This document shows positions 7,742-15,376 of a DNA stretch of 64,000 bases, in pieces; the stretch's first letter is position 1, and each line of letters begins with the position of its first letter. The translations under genes were made by a program, and so were the position numbers. The notes beneath the pieces are model-generated. The model worked only from the letters and a program-made list of their open reading frames with translations, searched no databases and had not been told where the DNA came from. This DNA is from Blastococcus litoris. Its GTDB lineage: Bacteria; Actinomycetota; Actinomycetes; Mycobacteriales; Geodermatophilaceae. Location: assembly GCF_003075095.1 (NCBI RefSeq), contig NZ_QCZF01000001.1, positions 682,001 through 746,000 of the forward strand. Reading direction: 5' to 3'.

Positions 7742-8497
7742 TCACTCCCGGGGGCGTCGGCCGATCTTCGACCCGAGCCAGGTGAGCGGGTCGAACCGGC
7801 GGTCCACCACCCGTTCCTTGAGCGGGATGATGCCGTTGTCGGTGAGGTGGATGCCCTCCGGGCAGACCTCGCTGCAGCACTTGGTGATGTTGCAGTAGCC
7901 CAGGCCGAACTCGTCCTGCGCCGCGTTGCGCCGGTCGGTCACGTCCAGCGGGTGCATGTCGAGCTCCGCCAGCCGGATGAGGAAGCGCGGGCCGGCGAAC
8001 GCCGCCTTGTTGCCCTCGTGGTCACGGATGACGTGGCAGGTGTCCTGGCAGAGGTAGCACTCGATGCACTTGCGGAACTCCTGGGACCGCTCGACGTCGA
8101 CCTGCTGCATGCGGTGGCTGCCGTCCTCCTCCCGTGGCCGGGGGGTGAAGGCCGGGATGCGCGAGGCCACCTCGTAGTTGAAGGACACGTCGGTGACCAG
8201 GTCGCGGATGACGGGGAACGCCCGCAGCGGCGTGACGGTGACCGTCTCGTCCTCGGCGAAGGTCCCCATCCGGGTCATGCACATCAGCCGCGGCCGGCCG
8301 TTGATCTCCGCGCTGCAGGAGCCGCACTTCCCGGCCTTGCAGTTCCACCGGACGGCGAGGTCGCCGGCCTGGGTCGCCTGCAGCCGGTGGATGATGTCGA
8401 GGACGACCTCGCCCTCGTTGACCTGCACGGTGAAGTCCTGCAGGTCGCCGCCGGTGGCGTCCCCGCGCCACACCCGGAACCTCGCGTCGTAGCTCAC
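7742..8497 (-). CDS. sdhB: Succinate dehydrogenase/fumarate reductase iron-sulfur subunit (Sdh1-type)
   Basis: 251-residue SdhB. The N-terminal ferredoxin domain has 2Fe-2S ligands in WNCKAGKCGSC and LMC; the C-terminal domain has CIECYLCQDTC and CNITKCCSEVCPEG for the 4Fe-4S and 3Fe-4S clusters. It passes electrons from the flavoprotein to the membrane anchor. GTG 8497 overlaps the stop of sdhA by 4 nt. Gene order C-A-B and the sequence style resemble the mycobacterial Sdh1 complex (Rv0249c-0247c type) rather than the second set in this window. Confidence 0.96.
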   Translation of the reverse strand: MSYDARFRVWRGDATGGDLQDFTVQVNEGEVVLDIIHRLQATQAGDLAVRWNCKAGKCGSCSAEINGRPRLMCMTRMGTFAEDETVTVTPLRAFPVIRDLVTDVSFNYEVASRIPAFTPRPREEDGSHRMQQVDVERSQEFRKCIECYLCQDTCHVIRDHEGNKAAFAGPRFLIRLAELDMHPLDVTDRRNAAQDEFGLGYCNITKCCSEVCPEGIHLTDNGIIPLKERVVDRRFDPLTWLGSKIGRRPRE

Positions 8498-10293
8498 GAG
8501 GCCACCTCCTCGAAGATCCCGGCGAGCTCGGACGGCATCTGGGGGAGCGGTTGCCGGGTCAGCGCCACCGAGCCGTCCGGCGCACGCGAGCAGATGAGGT
8601 TGGTCCGTGCCCACTCGGCGTCGGTGGCCGGGAAGTCGTCGCGGGTGTGCCCGCCGCGGCTCTCCTGGCGCTCCAGCGCCGCGCGGGCGATGCACTCGCT
8701 GACGACGAGCATGTGCGGCAGGTCGAGGGCCAGGTGCCACCCGGGGTTGTACTGGCGGTGCCCCTCGACCGACAGGTTCGCCACCCGCTCCCGCAGCGCG
8801 GCGATCCGCTCCAGGGCCTGCTCCATCTCCGGCGCCGTCCGGATGATCCCGACCAGGTCGTGCATCGTCTGCTGCAGGTCGTGCTGCACCGTGTACGGGT
8901 TCTCCCCGCCCTCCCGGTCGAAGGGCGCCAGGGCGGCGCGCGCGGCATCGGTCAGTGCCTCCTCGGCGAGCGCGACCCGGTCGATCCGCGTGAGGGCGTG
9001 CTCGGCGGCTGCCAGCCCCGCGCGGCGGCCGAACACCAGCAGGTCCGACAGCGAGTTGCCGCCCAGCCGGTTCGAGCCGTGCATGCCGCCGGCCACCTCG
9101 CCGGCCGCGAACAGGCCGGGCACGCGGGCGGCCTCGGTGTCCGGGTCCACCTCCACCCCGCCCATCACGTAGTGGCAGGTGGGCCCGACCTCCATCGGCT
9201 CGGCGGTGATGTCGACCTCCGCCAGCTCCTTGAACTGGTGGTACATCGAGGGCAGCCGCTTGCGGATGTACTCGGCCGACCGCCGCGAGGCGATGTCGAG
9301 GTAGACGCCGCCGTGCGGCGTGCCCCGGCCGGCCTTGACCTCGCTGTTGATGGCGCGGGCGACCTCGTCGCGGGGGAGCAGCTCGGGCGGTCGCCGGTTG
9401 TTCTTCTTGTCCTCGTACCAGCGGTCGGCCTCGGCCTCGGTCTCCGCCGTCTCCTTGCGGAAGAAGTCGGGGATGTAGTCGAACATGAACCGGTTGCCGG
9501 CGGAGTTCTTCAGGATCCCGCCGTCGCCGCGGACGCTCTCGGTCACCAGGATCCCGCGCACCGACGGCGGCCAGACCATCCCGGTCGGGTGGAACTGGAC
9601 GAACTCCATGTTCACCAGCGTCGCGCCGGCCTGCAGCGCCAGGGAGTGGCCGTCGCCGGTGTACTCCCACGAGTTCGACGTCACCTTGTAGCTCTTGCCG
9701 ATCCCACCGGTCGCGAGCACCACCGACGGCGCCTGCCACGCGACGAAGCGGCCCGACTCGCGCCAGTAGCCGAAGGCGCCGGTGATCCCCTCGTCGTCGG
9801 TCATCAGCCGGGTGACGGTGCACTCCATGTACACGTCGATGCCGAGGGCGACCGTGCGCTGCTGCAGGGTGCGGATCAGCTCGAGCCCGGTGCGGTCACC
9901 GACGTGCGCGAGGCGGGCGTAGCGGTGGCCGCCGAAGTCGCGCTGGCTGATCAGGCCGTCCGCCGTCCGGTCGAACAGCGCACCCCAGTCCTCGAGCTCG
10001 CGGACCCGGTCGGGCGCCTCCTGCGCGTGCAGCTGGGCCATCCGCCAGTGGTTGAGCATCTTCCCGCCGCGCATGGTGTCGCGGAAGTGCACCCGCCAGT
10101 TGTCCTCCGGGTACAGGTTGGCCATCGCCGCCGCGATCCCGCCCTCGGCCATCACGGTGTGCGCCTTGCCGAGCAGCGACTTGCACACGACCGCCGTGCG
10201 GGCGCCGTTCTCGTGGGCTTCGATGGCGGCCCGCAGGCCCGCACCCCCCGCCCCGACGACGACGACGTCGTACTCGTGCCTCTCGAGTTCCAT
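8494..10293 (-). CDS. sdhA: Succinate dehydrogenase/fumarate reductase flavoprotein subunit (Sdh1-type)
   Basis: 599-residue catalytic subunit oxidising succinate to fumarate. The FAD dinucleotide motif (VVVGAGGAGLRAA) is at residues 11-23. His45 within AHTVMAEGGIAAA is the expected covalent FAD attachment residue. The substrate-binding capping domain and conserved HGSNRLGGNSL follow. ATG 10293 shares one base with the stop of the anchor gene (TGATG), and its own stop overlaps sdhB by 4 nt, so the three genes form a tightly coupled operon. Length is normal for the Sdh1 type, which is shorter than the 648-residue SdhA encoded at 20-22 kb. Confidence 0.96.
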   Translation of the reverse strand: MELERHEYDVVVVGAGGAGLRAAIEAHENGARTAVVCKSLLGKAHTVMAEGGIAAAMANLYPEDNWRVHFRDTMRGGKMLNHWRMAQLHAQEAPDRVRELEDWGALFDRTADGLISQRDFGGHRYARLAHVGDRTGLELIRTLQQRTVALGIDVYMECTVTRLMTDDEGITGAFGYWRESGRFVAWQAPSVVLATGGIGKSYKVTSNSWEYTGDGHSLALQAGATLVNMEFVQFHPTGMVWPPSVRGILVTESVRGDGGILKNSAGNRFMFDYIPDFFRKETAETEAEADRWYEDKKNNRRPPELLPRDEVARAINSEVKAGRGTPHGGVYLDIASRRSAEYIRKRLPSMYHQFKELAEVDITAEPMEVGPTCHYVMGGVEVDPDTEAARVPGLFAAGEVAGGMHGSNRLGGNSLSDLLVFGRRAGLAAAEHALTRIDRVALAEEALTDAARAALAPFDREGGENPYTVQHDLQQTMHDLVGIIRTAPEMEQALERIAALRERVANLSVEGHRQYNPGWHLALDLPHMLVVSECIARAALERQESRGGHTRDDFPATDAEWARTNLICSRAPDGSVALTRQPLPQMPSELAGIFEEVAS

Positions 10294-11123
10294 CAGAAGA
10301 ACCTCAGGTCGGAGATCGTGCCGGTGGCGAGCAGGAAGACGTAGGCGTCGGCGATGGCGACGCTGAACAGGGACAGCCAGGCGAACTTCGCGTGGTGGGC
10401 GTTGAGCCTCGAGGCCTGGGTCCAGAGCTTGTAGCGCAGCGGGTGCTTCGAGAAGTGGTTGAGCCGGCCGCCGACGATGTGCCGGCACGAGTGGCAGGAC
10501 AGCGAGTAGAGCCACAGCAGGGCGGCGTTGGCCAGCAGCACGAGCGTGCCCAGACCCATGTGGCCCCACGCGCCGGTCTCATCGCGGAACGCCAGGACGG
10601 CGTCGTAGGTGAGGATCACGTTGAAGACCAGGGCGCCGTAGAGCGCGTAGCGGTGCAGGTTCTGGATCAGCAGCGGCGGCCGGGACTCACCCGTGTAGCG
10701 CCGGTGCGGCTCCCCGACGGCGCACGCCGGGGGCGAGAGCCAGAACGACCGGTAGTAGGCCTTCCGGTAGTAGTAGCAGGTCGCCCGGAGGCCCAGCGGG
10801 ATCACCAGGATGTAGATCGCCGGCGAGATGAACGACGGCCCGGTGATGAACTCCGGGAAGGTGTCGCCCTCGCACTGCGTCGTGATGCACGGCGAGTAGA
10901 AGGGCGAGATGTAGGGCTCGGCGAAGTAGTAGGCGTTCTGGAACGCCCGGAAGGTCGAGTAGACGACGAAGGACAGCAGCACCACGACGGTGACCAGCGG
11001 CTGGACCCACCACCGGTCCGTGCGCAGGTGCCGTGGGGCGATCGCCGCGCGCCTGGGGGCCGGTCCGCCGTCGCCCCGCCCCGGGGTGACCGCTCCAGTC
11101 CCGCGGGGAGCCGTGGTCGTCAC
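10293..11123 (-). CDS. sdhC: Succinate dehydrogenase membrane anchor, single-subunit cytochrome b-type (Sdh1-type)
   Basis: 276-residue integral membrane protein with about five hydrophobic segments: VQPLVTVVVLLSFVVYSTF, SPAIYILVIPLGL, ALYGALVFNVILTY, LGTLVLLANAALLWLYSL, AWLSLFSVAIADAYVFLL. It carries His residues in NLHRYAL, SCHSCRH and NAHH that could ligate heme or interact with quinone. The length and Cys/His pattern match the one-piece anchor of actinobacterial Sdh1. GTG 11123 is chosen as the only plausible start before the first membrane segment; no clear ribosome site is seen, so the transcript may be leaderless. It heads the operon. Confidence 0.88.
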   Translation of the reverse strand: MTTTAPRGTGAVTPGRGDGGPAPRRAAIAPRHLRTDRWWVQPLVTVVVLLSFVVYSTFRAFQNAYYFAEPYISPFYSPCITTQCEGDTFPEFITGPSFISPAIYILVIPLGLRATCYYYRKAYYRSFWLSPPACAVGEPHRRYTGESRPPLLIQNLHRYALYGALVFNVILTYDAVLAFRDETGAWGHMGLGTLVLLANAALLWLYSLSCHSCRHIVGGRLNHFSKHPLRYKLWTQASRLNAHHAKFAWLSLFSVAIADAYVFLLATGTISDLRFF

Positions 11124-11308
11124 GGTGTCGCGTGGTGGGGCTCGGAGCCGGTCGGAGGAGCTGCTTCGTCTGGCACCACCGGCATCGCTGCCTCCAGCCT
11201 CGTCGCTGACGCCGCCCCGCGCGGCGGAGGAGCGCAGTGGATCACGGACCCCGGACGCTGAGAAGGGCTTTGACGGCGCGTCCTCGGGGGCGCGCCGGAC
11301 GGGAGGCC

Positions 11309-11533
11309 TCAGCCCGCGAGGCGGGCGCACTCCTCGCAGCGGTCGCCGGACCACGCCGTCGCCCAGTCCTCCGAGGCCGAGACGGTGACCAGCTGTCCGC
11401 AGAGCGACGCGTCGAGGCCGTCGACCACGGGCCGCGCGACGGCGTGGGCGGTGGCCCCCGACCGGCCGAGCGCAGGTCGGGCGGCGCGCGGGTCACGTCC
11501 CGTCGAGCCGGCCAGGAGAGGGGACGCCGTCAT
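11309..11533 (-). CDS. Small Cys-containing hypothetical protein
   Basis: 74-residue protein with ATG at 11533. The C-terminal half reads as a genuine small domain: HAVARP-VDGLDASLCGQLVTV-W-DRCEECARLAG, a Cys in CGQ plus an R-C-x-x-C-x-R-L-A ending that is common among short actinobacterial proteins thought to bind metal. The N-terminal 30 residues are low-complexity. It sits between sdhC (same strand) and a divergent LURP-one-like gene. No function can be given. A purine run directly before the ATG is a weak ribosome site. Confidence 0.5.
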   Translation of the reverse strand: MTASPLLAGSTGRDPRAARPALGRSGATAHAVARPVVDGLDASLCGQLVTVSASEDWATAWSGDRCEECARLAG

Positions 11534-11653
11534 CCCCCGAGCATGGGTGCCGGAGGTGTCGCCCCGGTGACGGGCGCCGGAACACCTGGGGAGCGGTCCG
11601 CCGGCCTGCCAGGATGGGCGCCCGCGCCGCGACCAGGACAGGAGCACCGCCCC

Positions 11654-12274
11654 GTGACCGTGCCATCGGAACAGCACCCGCCCGCCGCCATGGTGGTTCC
11701 GCGGTTCTTCGTGAAGCAGCGCATCACGGTGATGGTGAACCGCTACGAGGTCCGCGCCGCGGCTCCCGACGGCGCCGAGGGCCACCTGCTCGCCTTCGCC
11801 GAGCAGAAGCGGATGAAGCTCAAGGAGGAGATCACCTTCTACGCCGACGAGAGCCGCAGCCGCGCGGTCTTCTCGTTCACGGCGCGCCAGCGCCTCGACG
11901 TGCACGCCCAGCACGACGTCTTCGACGAGTACGGCACCGTCATCGGCTGCTTCAGCAAGCAGTTCGGCGCGAGCCTGCTGCGCTCCACCTGGAACCTGTC
12001 CGCGCCGGGGTTGGAGTCGGTGGGCCGGGAACGCCGTCCGGTCATCGCGATCCTGCGCCGGATCTGGGAGCTGATCCCGTACCTCGGCGACGTCTGGGTG
12101 CCGTTCGTCTTCCACTTCGACTTCGTCGACACCGCCACCGGTGCGACCGTCATGGTGAGCGAGCGGCAGAAGGCCATCCGCGACCGCTACGAGGTCACCG
12201 TGCCCGACCCGCGCCTGGACTTCCGGGTGGCGGCGTCGATGGCCGTCGCCCTGGACGCCCTGCAGAGCCGCTGA
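11654..12274 (+). CDS. LURP-one-related / phospholipid-scramblase-like family protein
   Basis: 206-residue cytosolic protein whose pattern fits the tubby-like LURP-one/scramblase beta-barrel family: FFVKQRITVMVNRYEV, LLAFAEQKRMKLKEEITFYADESRSRAVFSFTAR, DVFDEYGTVIGCFSKQF. GTG 11654 is preferred because AGGAG lies 9 nt upstream; the alternative ATG 11690 would shorten the protein by 12 residues. Bacterial members have no firmly known role; lipid binding is a possibility. A stand-alone gene. Confidence 0.75.
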   Translation: MTVPSEQHPPAAMVVPRFFVKQRITVMVNRYEVRAAAPDGAEGHLLAFAEQKRMKLKEEITFYADESRSRAVFSFTARQRLDVHAQHDVFDEYGTVIGCFSKQFGASLLRSTWNLSAPGLESVGRERRPVIAILRRIWELIPYLGDVWVPFVFHFDFVDTATGATVMVSERQKAIRDRYEVTVPDPRLDFRVAASMAVALDALQSR

Positions 12275-12340
12275 CGCCCCGGGGGAAGCCCTGCCCGGCC
12301 CGCCGCGTTGCAGAGGGCAACGACGGAAAGGCTCTCCTCC

Positions 12341-13321
12341 ATGCGCATCCCGGTATCCATCCTCGACCTGGCCCCCATCGCCCGCGGTGAGACGGCGGGC
12401 AGCAGCATCGCGGCCAGCGTCGCGCTCGCGCAGCGCGCCGAGGAGCACGGCTACCGCCGGGTCTGGTACGCCGAGCACCACAACATGCCCTCGATCGCCT
12501 CGTCGGCGACCAGCGTCCTCATCTCGCACGTCGGCGCGCACACGACGAGCATCCGGCTCGGCGCCGGCGGCGTGATGCTGCCCAACCACTCGCCGCTCAC
12601 GATCGCCGAGCAGTTCGGCACCCTCGACGCGATGTACCCCGGCCGGATCGACCTGGGCCTCGGTCGAGCGCCCGGCTCCGACCAGAACACGATGTACGCG
12701 CTGCGCCGCGACCCGAACTCCGCAGACCGGTTCCCGCAGGACGTGCTCGAGCTCCAGGCGTACCTGGCGGGCGAGACCCGCGTGCCCGGCGTCGACGCCG
12801 TCCCGGGCAAGGGCTCGAACGTCCCGCTCTACGTCCTCGGGTCGTCGATGTTCGGTGCGACGCTGGCCGCCGCGCTCGGCCTGCCCTACGCCTTCGCCTC
12901 GCACTTCGCGCCGCAGATGCTCGAGCCCGCGGTCGCCGCCTACCGCCGCGAGTTCCGGCCCTCCGAGCAGCTCGCGGAGCCCCACGTCATCGCCGGCGCG
13001 AACGTCGTCGCCGCCGACACCGCGGAGGAGGCCCACCGGAACCTCCGGGCGGTCAAGCGCAACCTCGCCGTCGGGCTCTTCGGCCGGGGCCAGCAGCTCG
13101 ACGACGCGCAGGCCGACCAGCTGCTCACCCAGGGCGCCGGCATGCACGTCGAGACGATGCTCACCCACACCGCGGTGGGCACCCGCGACGAGGTGGGGGA
13201 CTACCTCGAGCGCTTCCTCAAGGCGGCCGACGCCGACGAGCTCATCGTGGCCCACCAGGCGCCCAGCACCGAGGCGCGCCTCCGGTCGGTCACCCTGCTC
13301 GCCGAGGCGCTCGAGGACTGA
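12341..13321 (+). CDS. LLM-class (luciferase-like) flavin-dependent oxidoreductase
   Basis: 326-residue member of the bacterial luciferase-like monooxygenase superfamily, MsnO8/YhbW branch: an N-terminal start [68 protein letters not shown]. It would use reduced FMN (or F420 in some relatives) to oxidise an unknown small molecule in the cytosol. ATG 12341 follows a purine-rich stretch and starts exactly where family members begin. It is monocistronic; a tiny lipoprotein gene follows 42 nt downstream. Confidence 0.92.
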   Translation: MRIPVSILDLAPIARGETAGSSIAASVALAQRAEEHGYRRVWYAEHHNMPSIASSATSVLISHVGAHTTSIRLGAGGVMLPNHSPLTIAEQFGTLDAMYPGRIDLGLGRAPGSDQNTMYALRRDPNSADRFPQDVLELQAYLAGETRVPGVDAVPGKGSNVPLYVLGSSMFGATLAAALGLPYAFASHFAPQMLEPAVAAYRREFRPSEQLAEPHVIAGANVVAADTAEEAHRNLRAVKRNLAVGLFGRGQQLDDAQADQLLTQGAGMHVETMLTHTAVGTRDEVGDYLERFLKAADADELIVAHQAPSTEARLRSVTLLAEALED

Positions 13322-13363
13322 CCGCCGGTCAGCGGGACCACGCCGGCCCGCTTACCGTCGGGC

Positions 13364-13528
13364 ATGCGCATCCGACGCTCGATCGCGACCCTCGTCGCCG
13401 TCACGGCGATCTTCTCCGGCGGGACGGCGACGCTGACCGCCTGCGGCTCCGACACGGCCGAGGACACCGTCGAGAACGACACCGACAACGACGTCGAGGA
13501 GGACGAGGGCAGCGAGGACGACGACTGA
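13364..13528 (+). CDS. Tiny acidic lipoprotein
   Basis: 54-residue protein: a positively charged N-terminus (MRIRRS), a hydrophobic core, a lipobox LTAC with Cys27, and a mature part of only 28 residues that is almost entirely Asp, Glu, Asn and Thr (ending EDEGSEDDD). The lipobox implies export and lipid anchoring on the outer face of the membrane. A TANNNT-type -10 (TACCGT, 13353-13358) lies just before the ATG. I do not recognise a family. The signal-plus-lipobox architecture is hard to obtain by chance, supporting a true gene. Confidence 0.7.
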   Translation: MRIRRSIATLVAVTAIFSGGTATLTACGSDTAEDTVENDTDNDVEEDEGSEDDD

Positions 13529-13569
13529 CTGACCGGGTTCACCGCGCGGGCCGCGGGTAGGCCGGTCGG

Positions 13570-14469
13570 GTGACCTACTCGATCGTCGCCCGAGACCCCG
13601 ACACCGGTGAGATGGGTGTCGCCACCCAGTCGCAGGCCTTCGCCGTCGGCAACAGCGTGCCCTTCGCGCTGCCCGGGCACGGCGTCATCGCGACCCAGTC
13701 GATGGCCGAGCCCATGTACGGCCAGGTCGGTCTCGACCTGCTGCAGGGCGGCTTCACCGCCCAGGAGGTGCTGACGGCGCTCAGCAGCGTCGACCCCCAC
13801 CCGGGACGGCGCCAGGTCGCCGTCCTCGGGGTGAACGGCGACCTCGCCGCCTACACCGGGCACCAGTGCGTCGACGCGGCCGGGCACCTGCAGGGCGAGA
13901 CCTGCGTGGCGCTGGCCAACATGGCCACCTGCGACCGGGTGTGGCCGGCCATGGTCGAGTCGTTCGAGAACTCGGCCGGCCCGCTGGCCCAGCGGCTGCT
14001 GACGGCGCTGCAGGCGGGGGAGGAGGCCGGCGGCGACTTCCGGGGGCGCCGCTCCGCGGCGATCATGGTCATCCGGGCGACGACGACCGGTCGCCCCTGG
14101 CACGACACCGTGGTCGACCTCCGGGTCGACGACTCCACCGACCCGATCGCGGCGCTGGGGGACCTGCTGATCACGAAGGTCCGGTATCAGGACGTCGTCC
14201 GCTACTTCCAGCAGGCGATAGACGGTGACCCCGTCACGGCCGACCGGGAGCTCGAGTTGCTGCGCCCGATGGACCCGCGCACCGAGCCCGACCAGCTGAT
14301 GTGGCGGGCCGTGGTCGCCGCGCTCGCCGGCCGGGAGGACGACGCCCGCGACATGCTCGGCGAGCTGGCCGGCACCGCGCCGCAGTTCCTCGAGGCGGCG
14401 CGGCGCTTCGGCAAGGCCGGGCTCATGCCGGCCGACGTCGTCGAGCGGATCCTGCCCGCGGGGGCCTGA
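13570..14469 (+). CDS. DUF1028 domain-containing protein
   Basis: 299-residue protein beginning with the DUF1028 signature (MTYSIVARDPDTGEMGVATQSQAFAVGN), a family with an Ntn-hydrolase-like fold. The family N-terminus (TYSIVARDP) matches GTG 13570 as the true start. The C-terminal 80 residues form a helical extension with a putative peptidoglycan-binding or TPR-like role in relatives. Cytosolic, no signal peptide. It ends 12 nt before the convergent MmcQ/YjbR pair. Biochemical function is unknown. Confidence 0.88.
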   Translation: MTYSIVARDPDTGEMGVATQSQAFAVGNSVPFALPGHGVIATQSMAEPMYGQVGLDLLQGGFTAQEVLTALSSVDPHPGRRQVAVLGVNGDLAAYTGHQCVDAAGHLQGETCVALANMATCDRVWPAMVESFENSAGPLAQRLLTALQAGEEAGGDFRGRRSAAIMVIRATTTGRPWHDTVVDLRVDDSTDPIAALGDLLITKVRYQDVVRYFQQAIDGDPVTADRELELLRPMDPRTEPDQLMWRAVVAALAGREDDARDMLGELAGTAPQFLEAARRFGKAGLMPADVVERILPAGA

Positions 14470-14481
14470 CCCGGCCGGCGG

Positions 14482-14871
14482 TCAGGTGCTGCCCGGCGGG
14501 TGCTCGGCCAGCAGGCGGCGCGGCGCCCGGCAGGCCCATGCCTCGGCCGCCAGCTCGGTGAGCGACTCCTGGTCCAGCTCGTCGAGCCGGCAGAGCACGA
14601 TCGGGTAGCCGTCGAAGTGCGACGTCGTGAAGTAGACGTCCGGCTCCTCGGCGATCAGCGCCTGCTTGGCCCCCTCGTCGGGGACGTAGGCGGCGAGCAC
14701 CGGCCCCTCCGGTGCGGCGGCGCCCAGCTCGGCGGTGTCCTTCCTGCCGAGCGGCCGCTCCCAGACGAAGCCCTTCCGCTGCACGAGCCACTGCCGCCAG
14801 CCGCGGGTCGTCCCCTCGGTGGCGGCCGGCAGCGCCAGGCAGGTGCGCGCGACGTCGTCCCAGCTCGCCAC
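14482..14871 (-). CDS. MmcQ/YjbR family DNA-binding-like protein (paralogue 2)
   Basis: 129-residue protein of the MmcQ/YjbR (CyaY-like fold) family: WDDVARTCLALPAATEGTTRGWRQWLVQRKGFVWERPL..., DVYFTTSHFDGYPIVLCRLDELD. The family has a double-wing fold and is of uncertain function. It starts at GTG 14871, a single base after the stop of an upstream paralogue with which it shares the whole domain plan, indicating a tandem duplication and co-transcription. It ends convergently with the DUF1028 gene. Confidence 0.88.
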   Translation of the reverse strand: MASWDDVARTCLALPAATEGTTRGWRQWLVQRKGFVWERPLGRKDTAELGAAAPEGPVLAAYVPDEGAKQALIAEEPDVYFTTSHFDGYPIVLCRLDELDQESLTELAAEAWACRAPRRLLAEHPPGST

Positions 14872-14872
14872 G

Positions 14873-15259
14873 TCAGACCTCCTGGTGGTCGAGGACCAGC
14901 CGCCGGGGTGCGCGCGCGGCCCACGCCTCGCCGGCGAGCTCGCTCAGCGCCGTCCCGTCGAGCCGGTCGAGCCGGCAGAGGACGGCGGCCCACCCGTCGA
15001 AGTGCGACGTCGTGAAGTAGACGTCCGGATCCGCGGCGAGCAGGGCCGCCTTCGCCCCCTCGTCGGGCACCGAGGCCACCATGACCGGGCCCGCCGGCGC
15101 GTCCGGGCCCAGCTCGTCGAGGTCCTTGCGGTGCAGCGGCCGCTCGCGCAGGAACGTCTTCCCCCGCACCAGCCAGCGTCGGCGACCGCTCGCCGACCGC
15201 GCCTCCGCGGTCCCGGGCAGCGCCAGCGCGACGCGTGCCACGTCGTCCCAGTCGGCCAC
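14873..15259 (-). CDS. MmcQ/YjbR family DNA-binding-like protein (paralogue 1)
   Basis: 128-residue MmcQ/YjbR-family protein: ADWDDVARVALALPGTAEARSASGRRRWLVRGKTFLRERPLHRKDLDELG, then DPDVYFTTSHFDGWAAVLCRLDRLDG. GTG 15259 is chosen because the family motif WDDVARxxLALP follows immediately. It is the first of two adjacent copies; the second begins 1 nt after its stop. Shared blocks (DEGAK, EPDVYFTTSHFDG-like, LCRLD, APRRL) show they derive from one ancestor. Confidence 0.88.
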   Translation of the reverse strand: MADWDDVARVALALPGTAEARSASGRRRWLVRGKTFLRERPLHRKDLDELGPDAPAGPVMVASVPDEGAKAALLAADPDVYFTTSHFDGWAAVLCRLDRLDGTALSELAGEAWAARAPRRLVLDHQEV

Positions 15260-15376
15260 GGGCGCACAGTACGGGCGGCTGGGCGGAACGGCGCGTTGCT
15301 CCCTCGTGCGGGGGGTCTCCCGGGACGACGGCCGCGAGAGATTACAGAGCCGCCGTGCACCGGCCGATAGGGCTGC

